Of a stretch of DNA of 64,000 nucleotides, positions 53,664-64,000 are shown piece after piece. How positions within the stretch are numbered: position 1 is the first letter of the stretch; each line of letters opens with the position of its first letter. The notes under the pieces are model-generated. The model did no database searches. It worked only from the letters and a program-made list of their open reading frames with translations, and had not been told where the DNA came from. Where the stretch lies: assembly GCA_964036665.1 (NCBI GenBank), contig OZ038528.1, positions 19,827,245-19,891,244 on the forward strand, read 5' to 3'. The position numbers and the translations under genes were made by a program. This DNA is from Gordius sp. MW1 (Eukaryota > Nematomorpha > Gordioida > Gordea > Gordiidae).

Positions 53664-56480
53664 ATCGAATGTATGTATGTATGTATGTTTGCCGCGAAGA
53701 CGCCCAAGAGCTTAGTTAGTGCAATCTAAGATTGAGTTCCTTCTAACGCCAAATGGCGCATTAGGCCACGTTAGTGATAACGTGTGTGAGTATGCTGTAA
53801 TAAAATCGTTAATATGCAATGTAATTATGACATGTAAATATGTAATACCTATTGACTTGAGAGTAATGTAAAGCTATAATGATAATGTCGTAAATGAATA
53901 ATCTGTTTGAAGATCCTTAATGAGAGAGCCGCAATAAATGGTTTTTTAAAAAGTCTTTCCAAAGTTTCCTGTCTTGCATGATGGTCAGCAATGAATTCCA
54001 ATCATGGCCTAGTGTTTGGATATCGCGGAACACCTTGTAGAGCCAGCTGCCATTGCATTTGCGACCTTTTAGCATGGGTGGACGCCAGAACAGGGAAGAC
54101 AGACAATAGTTGGTTCCCTTCCTTCGTACTTGATGAGCCAGAAAGCCCCATTTCCTCGCTAGTAGAATGTTTTTACTTGGAGCGATTTTGCAGCGCACCC
54201 ATAGATCCTCGTTGATTATTCTCGTCGGGTAAAATATCCGGCAAACGATACGTAGCATTTTATTGAGTGTGACTTGTAGTTTCTTTCTGGGGGCCTTCAG
54301 TGACCAAGATTCGCAACCGTATAGGAGAATTGGTAGGATAGTGACTTTAAAATCCTCAGACGTGTATAGAGCGTCAGTTGACGTGAGCGCCAAATCGCTG
54401 AGCATGAGTCGAATTTGACCATGGTCCGACGGATCTTCGATTCGACATCAGCTTCGGCGTAGGTATCTGGAGTAAGGTCCACTCCCAAATAACGGACTTT
54501 ATCAGATGCATTTATTACGTTTTTGTTGACTAGCAGAGTAGAGTTCGAAGAATCGTTTATACGAATCATTGAGCATTTCTCGGGGTTTATAAACAGTCCT
54601 GCTTGCTTGGCTTGGATGCTGAACCTGTCTAACATAAGTTGTGCTTTGGAAATAGAAGGGGCCACAAGACATGGCCCTTCCTAAACCTTGTTTGATTGTT
54701 TTTAATTATTTCATCCTCCTCGCTGTAAATTCGATTGTATATAACCTTGATGAATATTTTTGATTCCAGGTTAATGATAGTCACGCCCCGGTAGTTGTTG
54801 GGATTGGATGGATCTCCTTTTTTGAAAAGTTTGATCAAGTGACCTATTGTCCAGGAGTCCGGTATAACCTCTTTCGTCCAAACTTTCCAAAACAAGTGGT
54901 GCAAAAGAGAGCTAGAGATATGGGAGTCGGCTTTGAGTGCTTCTGAGGTTAGACCTGACGGGTCGGCCGCTTTGTGGGATCTGAGTGACTTGATAGCTCT
55001 GTCAATTTCGAATAAAGAGGGGGGATCCGTATCGATGTCGAAGGGTGGTGGGCCTTTAAAGTTTAGGATAAATCCTTTGTATATATCTACTACAGGGAAT
55101 AAGGGCTGGGGCGACAAGATTAATCGGAAATGGTCTTCCCAAGCTTTTTGGGCCAAGGAGTGGTTGGAGTCGCCAACTGTGTTTATGCTGTTGTAGGCTC
55201 GTTTGGAGAATGTGTTATAGTTAAGGCTGTCTAGGATGGTAAATAGCTGGTGATTGTTATTAGAGCGTGCTGCCGTTTCGGCCTCTGTGGTTTTTGCGTT
55301 AATAAACGCAATTTTGTCTTGTCTGATGTTATATTTAATACGCTTGCTGATAGTGGATAAGCATGCGTTTTTGAAAGGAAATTCATTTCTATCAAAGTAT
55401 ATGTTAGATTTTGTCTTGAGGAGCCCAAGTGTTTTTTCTGAAAACCATGTCTTTGTTCTAATTCGACTCTGGTCCTTCAAGGGAATTGTAAAAATTTCTG
55501 ATATTTTAATGCTGTGATCGTTTATCGACAGGTCGGAAAGGTTGTTGTTTTGGATTTTTACGTGTAGGCGGTCCCTAAATTCAGTGGTTTGGGACAGACC
55601 TTGGGGCCTTATTTTCTGGGATTTGCGTGTCGAAGGAACCCGTAGGCTAGCTGCTTTCAACACTAGTTCAGCGGCTATTGCACAATGGTCAGCGTCATCA
55701 GTGAGGGGGTCCAAAATTATATGAAAGTTTCTGACGATTTTTAAATGTCTTGACCTACAGATCAGATGGTCTATTTGGCTTGATTGCATGTTGTTGTTTT
55801 TTCCGAAAGGTGGCCAGCCGATTATAGGGAAGATCTGAGAATGTTGAAGTAGTTCGCCAATTTCCCGTATTACACCATTTTTTTAGAATAATACCGTTTC
55901 TGTTGTTGGAGCCTAAGCTGTTAGGGCCTATTAAATTAGGGTTGTCACGGTCAGTGCGCCCGACGGATGAATTCAAGTCACCGATTATAATTGGCACCGA
56001 CTTGCGGCTTAATTTTTTGATTTTGTCAGAGGGAAGACTGAAAAATTTGTTAATAACCTTAGTTTTGTAGGAAGATGTAGGGGCATAAACGTTTATCACC
56101 GACACCACACGTATCCATTGTTAGATTAATTATAAGAATTCTTTCATTTACCCAGTCGATACTCAGAACGGAAAGACGTTTACTTATAAATGTTGAAACC
56201 CCTGTGGCTGAATTGTCTGTAAAACCCACGTGGTAAAGGGTGTACTCAGAGTTGCTGTCGATTCTAGAATGAGGAATCCGCGTCTGTTGTAGGCATAAGA
56301 TGTCGAGTTTATGATTTCTTGCGAATGTTAACATCATCTGTTGTTGGCCTTGTATCATAAGGGAATTGATATTTATTGAGGCGATTTTGATCTTCATTAG
56401 CGGTTAAGATAGTGGACGAGGTTGAGGAATAGATTATGGACGGATGAGTTAAACCCTTTCTTAAGTGTTATATATTTTGA
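53664..56480 (-). mobile_element. LINE-A copy 3, near full length with internal deletion
   Basis: On the minus strand there is a leader ending at 56398, endonuclease, RT start, C-terminal domain, a 3' UTR (about 53690-53916) and a CATA-type microsatellite tail at 53669-53690. Tail and domain order suit a non-LTR element. The catalytic RT core is deleted at about 54665. The 5' edge may extend above 56480. Confidence 0.85.
53917..56397 (-). pseudogene. LINE-A ORF2, endonuclease and RT, core deleted
   Basis: 56397-56059 and 56108-55755 encode the endonuclease in two frames (IASININSLMIQ, VINVYAPTSSYK, IIIGDLNSSVGRTD). 55789-54629 is a 386-codon frame from the end of the endonuclease (MQSSQIDHLICRSRHLK) to the RT blocks ADPSGLTSEALKA, GHLIKLFKKGDPSNPNNYRG and FRKG. 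The segment with LDISKAFDS, GVRQGCPLSP and the catalytic YADD is missing. 54665-53917 resumes with FINPEKCSMIRIN, KVRYLGVDL and LLYGCESWSL, and ends MQDRKLWKDF. Copy 1 retains the missing LDISKAFDS block. Confidence 0.85.
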
Positions 56481-57335
56481 AATAATGCGTTGTAGATAAA
56501 ATTAGAAAATGTGGGTAGTATTCAGCAAGTCTGAGGATGGGCCCTGACGTTACCAATAAATACAGCAACGCTTCCAATAGTATGACAAAGTGTTAAGTAA
56601 CAGTTTTCAGAACACTTCTAAGAGCGAGGCTAGCAGCAGCGCATGGATAAATGTACCTAGCAGCGATTGATCTGGGTTGATTTGGAAGTAGGTGGATTTT
56701 AACCATAGCTCATATAAGTATAGATGTCGAGAAGAAGTATTACCAACATATAATGATTAGGCCGAGGGAAAGAAATTACCAGGGTATTATGGATGTAGCT
56801 GGGTCGTGAGAGTAATTTGGGGGGAGGGGAAGCTTAAATACCTCGAATATGTTGATTGTAAAGTAAAATTCTCAGTGAGGTTATTTTAAGTGCTTTGATT
56901 AAGTATTAGTATGAAGACGATGATTAATTCTAGAACCGACTTGGACGTAAACACATAGCTAGCATATGTGTTCAGACGCATAAGCTTTGTCATCAAGAGG
57001 GGTAAAAATGCTTAAGAGGTTATTAGTATGATGACGATGATTAATTAAAGTATCATGCACATGCAGATAACTTACATGACGCCTAAACTCCTGGGAGCGG
57101 CGTGGGTTGCTGTGTGTGGGAGGGGTGTGAGCCGAGATAATAGTACCAATAGGCGTATACCAATAATGTCTAAAGAAGTTTAATTAAGGGGCTGTGGGGA
57201 GGGGGGGGGGCTGATTAGTCCGAACAAATTAAGTATAGTCCGACTCGCGAGATCAAAGTTTAGGCGGGATAGTATGATTACTAGAATTTAAGCCCACAGT
57301 GCTTTCGGTCTAAAGGATGTCGAGGGACCTAGAGT
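56481..57335. other. Possible LINE-A 5' UTR or unrelated intergenic DNA
   Basis: Less AT-rich than its surroundings and non-coding, directly upstream of LINE-A copy 3. The window holds no second copy of this region, so the element boundary cannot be placed. Confidence 0.35.
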
Positions 57336-57339
57336 ATTT

Positions 57340-57560
57340 CCTTCTATAATAAAGTTTCTCATTACTTAACAATTTCTTTACTTTGTAATTAATTTATTGA
57401 ATATAATGTTATGATTATGTTATAGATATATGCATATGGGCTCGAAATTCAACGCTGCTTTTAATAAATTCGTAAAGAACTCTAAGGATAAATTTAAAAA
57501 AGAAAAACCCTAAACCTTAAAAGTGTGTTATGCTTGGTAAACAGTTATTTGTCTTTTATA
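57340..57560 (+). repeat. Duplicated segment, keeps an empty insertion site
   Basis: It aligns with 59780-59974 plus the flank after 62775. Shared words are TTTCTCATT.CTTAACA, TTTATAATTAA, TATGGGCTC / TGTGGGCTC, GTAAA.AACTCTAA and GTGTTATGCTTGGTAAACAG. At 57538-57552 TAAACAGTTATTTG is uninterrupted, where the other copy carries element INV-2. Confidence 0.75.
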
Positions 57561-58501
57561 AGATAAATAATTTTTCTCATAATTGAAGTTAATTCCTAAT
57601 TAAAGTTAATCTCGCCCCCCCCCCCCCCTATAAATAAATGCACAAATAAATTAGATTAATGAGCATGCTCTTGATGGATCAAATTGTGCTGGATATTATA
57701 ATTTCCGTGGTGATTTCTTTGTCGGTTGTAAAACTTAGACATGGTAACAACACATGCGTTATTATTAGGGCGAGATGGACAGGACTATATGGTAACTTAA
57801 GTGAGCACATGTGGCCTTTTCAAAGAGTAGAAACAAAAACTACATTTGAATGTTGTTTATGATTTATTTTTCTCGATAGTTGACAATTTCAAAAGAAGAG
57901 GGGGGAAGGAAAGATAACAGAAATTTAACATTTAGAGGGGGTGCACGCACGTGTGCCTGAAGGGGACGTAAAAATGCTATAAAAATTAAGTTGATTAGCG
58001 TGAGAATAAGGGGAGTAAGTGGGAGGAGGGAGAGATGTAAAGTCCGGACAACCCAATATTAATAAGAATAATGTAATTGTTCTTAGAAATGCGTGGGGAA
58101 GGGGCTAGTCGATATCTCGATATATTTGTATTGACGCCTTATGTCTAGGCGCTAGACTTCTATCAACTTTGAATATGTGAGATAGGATTACAATAGTTCT
58201 AAACTACTTCTTAATTATTTATCAAGTTGCAAGCCAAGTCATTAATGTAAATAATTTGGATAATTAAAATTCATACATAGAAATCGATAAATAAATCATA
58301 AGTAATAAAGAAGCTCAGATACTATTTAAAGCTAATCCTGGATGGTTAACATAAATTTAATATTATTAGCATGCTTAATTATTATGAATGTAAATAAAAT
58401 TAGTTATAAATTAAAATTAGAATTGGGTTTAAATTATAAAGAGCAATAATCTGCAAATTAATAAGGATTATGTACTAAAGAAGGTCAAAATAATCTATAG
58501 T
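57561..58501. other. Intergenic, no gene seen
   Basis: C run at 57615-57628. The 67-codon ORF at 57659 has no recognisable domain. The rest is AT-rich. Confidence 0.4.
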
Positions 58502-59748
58502 TAGTGTTTCGATCTCGTCTCGGTCTCGAAAGCAAAATCTCGTCTCGTCTCGAAAGCGATTATTAAATTTTCGATCTCGTCTCGGCCTACAAAAATCTCG
58601 TCTCGACGAGAATTCTCGTCTCGTCTCGACGTTTAAAAATAATTATACCATATATATTTTTTTCTGGCTCTTATGAGTTATTATATAAGATATAAATTTG
58701 TCAAAATGGAACCAATCTTTTATCTCGAATCCCAAAACACAAGTTAGATGAGTGTAAGATAGGAAGCATTAATATAGGTGTTATACTAGATGACTCGAAG
58801 GTATTTTATTTCCTAGCTAAGACTCAATAAAAGGATAAAGTTTAATAATATTAGCATATTTTAACATTATCGAAATCTTATATAATAACGTTAAAATAAT
58901 GAAAAAAATGCGAGATCAATCTTTTAATAATATTATCATTAATTATAACAAGTAATGATTTGAACATTGTAAATACAAAAAAATAGACATTATTGTTGGA
59001 AAAACATTAAATCTTTGAAATCTTAGGTTTATTGCACATATATAATTTAATTAATATTGTAAATAGAAAATTTAAACAATATTATAGTGTGACATCCCAT
59101 TATATATAACAAAATGTACTTAATCCATTTATTATTAATTTTTGCATAAAATAATTACGTACTAATAAAGCTTATGTTCATATTTTTTAATTTATTGATA
59201 AATTGCGGCATTTTGCAAACAATTCAGTGATATTTTATGAAATTTGTCCAATGCGTTAGTGAAAATATTATTTCATAACTAATTATATAATATATATTAT
59301 AAACAACTATTTAGTCATTTTTAGTTATGTTTGATATATAATAATGTTAAATGCTTTCATTTTCTGAAGCATCTAGGTTGGCTGAAAATTTTTTTTGGGT
59401 AGTTTTGATACCTTATTAACTTGAGTAGGGTAAAGGTTATAGTAATCCTTATGATGGTCAAATCGAATTAATTTGCATTTAATATCCTAAATGTAAATCT
59501 CATAAAGTAAAAAACTTTAATTAGCTAAATTAAGACTCAATAGTTAAAAAAAAAAATTTAGCCGAGATCTCGCTGATAAAATCTCGTCTCGTCTCGTCTC
59601 GAGATCAAAATTCTCGTCTCGATCTCGACTCAATTCTTCAAATTCTCGTCTCGATCTCGACTCAATTCTTCAAATTCTCGTCTCGTCTCGTCTCGGTTTT
59701 TCGAGACGAGACGAGACCGAGATTTTTCTCGGTTTTTCCGCATCACTA
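58502..59748. mobile_element. hAT-type element with TCTCG subterminal arrays, copy 2
   Basis: Same ends as 12432-13579 (TAGTGTTTCGATCTCGTCTC ... CCGCATCACTA). A perfect 8 bp TSD, TCTATAGT, lies at 58494-58501 and 59749-59756. The right subterminal array is longer than in copy 1 because a block of about 35 bp (TCTCGACTCAATTCTTCAAA) is duplicated at 59615-59680. The interior is AT-rich, non-coding and unlike that of copy 1. Confidence 0.9.
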
Positions 59749-59769
59749 TCTATAGTGATACAATTGATT

Positions 59770-59974
59770 GTTAAGACACCTTATACTTATATAGAGAATA
59801 ATTTCTCATTGCTTAACAGTTTCTTTATTTATAATTAAGTTATTGAGTATACTGTTATAATCATGGTATAGATACGTGCCTGTGGGCTCAAAATATACAC
59901 GCTGATAAACTTGTAAAAAACTCTAAAGAGACTAGGATAAAAAAACCTTATGTGTTATGCTTGGTAAACAGTTA
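59770..59974 (+). repeat. Duplicated segment, filled copy
   Basis: Diverged copy of 57340-57545, ending AAACAGTTA at the INV-2 insertion point. Confidence 0.7.
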
Positions 59975-60637
59975 TGTGGTATCACTACTCCCTGTTTTCC
60001 CCCCTTTCTCCCCTTAATTTTTAGTTTGATCCAGTTGGAGGCGCTTTGTTTTAGATTCCCTCCTTTTCCAGTTTTAATTACCCTTCTTTCTCTTAGGGAG
60101 AGTTAAAAATAGATTTAATAAATGGTCGTAAAAAAATACCCCATCCAAGGTCACAGTGATCTCGTGTTAGTTTGATTCTGCTAAAGCCCCCCCCCCCATT
60201 GTATTGCTTACCACCTTCATACTTACTACATCTTCAATTCCCCCCCCCCCCCCCCGATGATGGTTGTTAATTTCGTTAATTGTTAGTTGTTAGTGGCGTT
60301 GTTTATGTTTACGATGCGCCATATTTATTTAGCGCCATCTTTATTTACGCCCCTCACCAATGATCTCTATATCTATGTATTATTGTTGTACGCTACCATT
60401 TTATTTGTTATCAACATCCTACATCATACATCATTATTGTTATTACTATTTAAACCGAATTGTAAAAGAAATAGTCAGTAGAAAGAGTAGAAATTCTTTA
60501 GTGTTAATAAAGTCTTAGTCCTAGTGTTAATAAATTCTAGTAATAGTAGTCTTAATAAATTTGACAAATAAATCAGTCCTCCCTTTTTGGGGGAGGACTT
60601 TAAATTAAAAAAATACTATTCCCAGGAATAGTAGTCA
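59975..60637 (+). repeat. INV-2 LTR copy 1 (left)
   Basis: Starts TGTGGTATCACTACTCCC, has C runs at 60187 and 60241 and a hairpin GTCCTCCC...GGGAGGAC at about 60576-60598, and ends AATAGTAGTCA. The 64-codon ORF at 60287 recurs in every LTR copy and is a repeat artefact. Confidence 0.75.
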
Positions 60638-61550
60638 GAACAAAATACTAAAGCCGCGCCCGCAATGGAAATTCCAATATCCTGATTTCGGTGCAAGACA
60701 AAAGGAAAATATATTCACACTAATTATTCGAGCAACTAACTAACAACAGAACGATCGTCTTGAAAGGAAAGTTAATCATGTTCAGAAAATGAAATATATT
60801 CTGGGAATTAATATTCTTTCTTAGCAAATATTCAATGAAGTGATTCGAAAGCAACCGGAATTCTGAAAATCAAAATTTGTAATGTCTGGTAAAATTGAAT
60901 TCAAACCCACTGAAAACAAATGATTTAAATAGAAGCCTAGTTTCTTATTGTGCCACTTTAATATTATTTTAAGATAGTTTACTTGAATGATTTACATATA
61001 TTAATTGTATGACGATTATATTGTTAGTAATCAATATTAAACCAAAACCCCCCCCCCCCGCGTTTCTTTGAATATTATTTGGCTATTTTTGTAAATGGAA
61101 TGGTATTAAGATTTTGAAGGAAGGAATGGAGAGGGAAAGGACAATTTTTTTAAAGTGAATTATATTAATATTTGGAAGGAAGGAAACGTCAGAAAATTTT
61201 TTTGAAGGAAGGAATTGACGGAGATTTTTTGGTTAGCAATTGTACTACTAGACCGGCTCATAGAGTTAACCTCGGGTTTATAAGGCTCTGAACTCATTGA
61301 GTCATCCTTGGTTTTTGGGGCACTGAACTCAGTCAATGAGTCATCCTCGGTTATGAGGAACAAAATTCTTGAGTGTCGGGAAGTAGTGTCAATCAACGTC
61401 AGTATCTAGGTCAATATCAATGTTAATGTTGGTGTCAATGTGGTTGTCAAGGTCAATGTCAAAAAGTCGAAGTCTTAATACCTCCGTTGGCGGCTTTAAC
61501 CCTCACGAGTGGTCCACAGGGGTAGAGTTAATTTTGGGAAAAGGGGTAGG
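60638..61550 (+). other. INV-2 internal region
   Basis: No gag or pol motifs. There is a C run at 61050. Short GGAAGGAA and GTCAATGTC-like repeats occur at 61120-61460. It ends in a polypurine tract at 61535-61550. Confidence 0.6.
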
Positions 61551-62190
61551 TGTGGTATCACTACTCCCTGTTTTCCCCCCTTAATTTTTAGTTTGATCCA
61601 GTTGGAGGCGCTTTGATTCCCTCCTTTTCCAGTTTTAATTACCCTTCTTTCTCTTAGGGAGAGTTAAAAATAGATTTAATAAATGGTCGTAAAAAAATAC
61701 CCCATCCAAGGTCACGGTGATCTCGTGTTAGTTTGATTCTGCTAAAGCCCCCCCCCCCATTGTATTGCTTACCACCTTCATACTTACTACATCTTCAATT
61801 CCCCCCCCCCCCCCCCCCCGATGATGGTTATTAATTTCGTTAATTGTTAGTTGTTAGTGGCGTTGTTTATGTTTACGATGCGCCATATTTATTTAGCGCC
61901 ATCTTTCTTTACGCCCCTCACCAATGATCTCTATATCTATGTATTATTGTTGTACGCTACCATTTTATTTGTTATCAACATCCTACATCATTATTGTTAT
62001 AACTATTTAAATCGAATTGTAAAAGAAATAGTCAGTAGAAAGAGTAGAAATTCTTTAGTGTTAATAAAGTCTTAGTCTTAGTGTTAATAAATTCTAGTAA
62101 TAGTAGTCTTAATAAATTTGACAAATAAATCAGTCCTCCCTTTTTGGGGGAGGACTTTAAATTAAAAAAATACTATTCCCAGGAATAGTA
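61551..62190 (+). repeat. INV-2 LTR copy 2 (middle, same orientation)
   Basis: Starts TGTGGTATCACTACTCCC after the purine tract, contains the same hairpin, and ends CCCAGGAATAGTA before the inverted leader. Confidence 0.8.
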
Positions 62191-62248
62191 AATTAATGTT
62201 AAATCCCTAGGATCCCTTATATTGTTTGATAAATATTAAATCTTTTTC

Positions 62249-62774
62249 TGACCTAGTCCTCCCTCAAAAAGGGAGGACGGAATCTATTAAGGCACTGACA
62301 CTAGGATTTATTAACACAAGAATTTATTATCACTACGACTATGACTAAAATATTTCTACTGACTATTCGTTTTACAATTCGGTTTAAATAGTAATAACAA
62401 TAATGATGTATGATGTAGGATGTTGATAACAAATAAAATGGTAGCGTACAACAATAATACATAGATATAGAGATCATTGGTGAGGGGCGTAAATAAAGAT
62501 GGCGCTAAATAAATATGGCGCATCGTAAACATAAACAACGCCGTTAACAACTAACAATTAACGAAATTAACAACCATCATCGGAGAGGGGAATTGAAGAT
62601 GTAGTAAGTATGAAGGTGGACGACCATTTATTAAATCTATTCTTAACTCTCCCTAAGAGAAAGAAGGGTAATTAAAAGTGGAAAAGGAGGGAATCTAAAA
62701 CAAAGCGCCTCCAACTGGATCAAACTAAAAATTAAGGCGAGAAAGGGGGGAAAACAGGGAGTAGTGATACCACA
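62249..62774 (-). repeat. INV-2 LTR copy 3 (right, inverted, diverged)
   Basis: In reverse complement it starts TGTGGTATCACTACTCCC and ends GGGAGGACTAGGTCA. It lacks the C runs and part of the middle section. 58 bp (62191-62248) separate it from the middle LTR. Confidence 0.78.
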
Positions 62775-62779
62775 AGTTA

Positions 62780-64000
62780 TTTGCCTATTATGTATTAAAT
62801 ATTAAATATTTTGCTAGATGGTTTGTTAGGTATCAAACGGACCCTTAGGGGGGTGAATTCTCGACAAAACGTTTTTAGCACACATGTGTGCATTTATGTC
62901 AACATGTTTTTTAAATAAAGGAGGGCGCAGGGCAGGAGGGATGGTGTGAGTTAGTCTTAGCGAGCAGTGCAAGATTAAGGGAGGCTAAGACATAAAGAAT
63001 AATTGAGAATTGTTTTTGTTTTTACAAAAAATAAATTGTATTTCCAACCTAAAGCATTTTCAAACTAGAGACTGTATATATAACTTAAAAGTAAAATATC
63101 TCTCTTGCCGCTGATAAATTCTAAAAAAAAAGACTAAATTAAAAATTAACTATTAAAAACTAATATATAAAGACTATATTTAAAACAAACTCGTGAATTA
63201 ATATAAGATAAACTTCCAATAAGTTGATAAAGTGTAAAAAACTTTTAATTAAAGTATTGTTTATGAAAGAGTCATATAATGCTTACAAATTAAAAAAAAA
63301 TATTTTCCTGGTCAGCCTATGGAATGTGTTATGACTTAAGGCATTTACATATATAGTAAAATTACATAATGTAGACTAAAATATGAAATGTTAAATACTA
63401 ATAAACTTAAGTAGGGATATATAATATTTTATAAAATATCTTGGAACAACAAAATAAGACTTTAAGCCTACATTTTTGGCTAAGGTAATATAAATATGCA
63501 AAAAACAATTCTATTAAGAGCAAATCATAAGGTATTTAATATATTGGCATAAAACATTTTAAATTATTTCAATAATTTAACAGGCACCATTAAATACTAA
63601 CAAAATTCCATTAAAATATGCAAGTTACACTAAAATGTTTGGATGCTAAATTCCTATAAATATTATTCTAATTAAATTTTGTATTCATATAAAATAAATA
63701 GCCTAAAAAGCTAACAAAACATCATAATATTAAAATTTTCAATTGGTAAATCAGCTGGAATTTAATTGGGATTGGCCACTATGAGTTAATTTGACTAAAA
63801 GTCTGGACTTAAAGATGCTTAAATAATTTTTATATATTTGTAAGATAAAATATGATGGTTAAGACATTAAGTCTTCATATCAGAAATTGCATGCTATAGT
63901 ATTTAAGTACTTTTTAATATTTATGTAAATCTAATATATAAATAGTTATCAATTATTTAAGAAAACATAAAAAAATAAGCTTAAATTATATTTTACTACT
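62780..64000. other. AT-rich terminal stretch, no gene seen
   Basis: No ORF, repeat or splice pattern I can support. The first bases continue the duplicated segment (TTTGCCTATTATG). Confidence 0.5.

Larger units (their letters stand above)
59975..62774. mobile_element. LTR-type element with inverted terminal LTR (element INV-2), 2.8 kb
   Basis: Three LTR-like copies are present: 59975-60637 (+), 61551-62190 (+) and 62249-62774 (-). The outer ends TGTGGTATCACTACTCCC and GGGAGTAGTGATACCACA are inverted. A perfect 5 bp TSD, AGTTA, lies at 59970-59974 and 62775-62779, and the empty site survives at 57541. A polypurine tract (GGGAAAAGGGGTAGG) abuts the middle LTR. The internal region codes for nothing recognisable. 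Confidence 0.82.

Noticed and set aside
57659-57862. 67-codon ORF with a hydrophobic start
   Set aside because: No recognisable domain, no splice partners, AT-rich surroundings. Not supported as a gene.
60287-60481. 64-codon hydrophobic ORF (MLVALFMFTMRHIYLAP), also at 61851 and 62550 minus
   Set aside because: It occurs because it lies inside each INV-2 LTR. The copies end differently through frameshifts, so it is not a conserved gene.

Overview
This is a gene-poor, AT-rich animal nuclear window. It has split genes with GT-AG introns, no operons and no bacterial features. It carries a very high load of nested transposable elements. The host genes are a heparanase, a Kunitz-type secreted inhibitor and three copies of a small secreted single-domain von Willebrand C (SVWC) gene. 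SVWC genes are an arthropod speciality, and heparanase plus Kunitz would fit a chelicerate or a related arthropod. The organism is inferred, not proven.

Layout. 1-2800: two head-to-head copies of one non-LTR retrotransposon. 3.2-5.9 kb (-): heparanase, with an unidentified antisense ORF in one intron. 7.1-8.6 kb: a P-superfamily (THAP) element. 9.4-21.8 kb (-): the last two exons of a Kunitz gene, separated by a 12 kb intron. That intron holds an 11.6 kb inverted repeat containing two P-like copies, a hAT element, a decayed Ty3/Gypsy element and a MULE-like element carrying a RhoGAP exon. 24.75-26.0 kb (+): SVWC gene A. 26.9-34.8 kb: one 7.8 kb hAT-like element with long inverted ends, interrupted by a MITE, a P-like MITE and a 4.5 kb Helitron. 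36.4-37.4 kb (-): SVWC gene B, a pseudogene. 37.9-38.7 kb: a hAT with a transposase remnant. 39.3-41.4 kb: a P-like MITE and a tRNA-related SINE-like array. 42.6-48.0 kb: an RTE-like element split by a 3.9 kb LTR-type element that itself carries a second THAP element. 48.3-50.2 kb (-): SVWC gene C, intact. 53.7-56.5 kb (-): the best copy of the non-LTR family. 58.5-59.7 kb: a second TCTCG-rich hAT. 60.0-62.8 kb: a second LTR-type element. The remainder is AT-rich DNA without recognisable genes.

Many element boundaries could be set exactly because target-site duplications (TSDs) are visible: 8 bp for hAT and P, 9 bp for MULE-like and 5 bp for the LTR-type elements. In several cases the uninterrupted sequence also survives elsewhere in the window. 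The most unusual observation is that two unrelated LTR-type elements share one architecture: LTR(+), internal region, LTR(+), short leader, LTR(-). Both end in inverted LTRs and sit inside 5 bp TSDs.

The SVWC genes share exon number, intron phases (1 then 2) and cysteine pattern, so they form a local duplicated family. The Kunitz, SVWC and heparanase products all look secreted, but nothing links them in one pathway.
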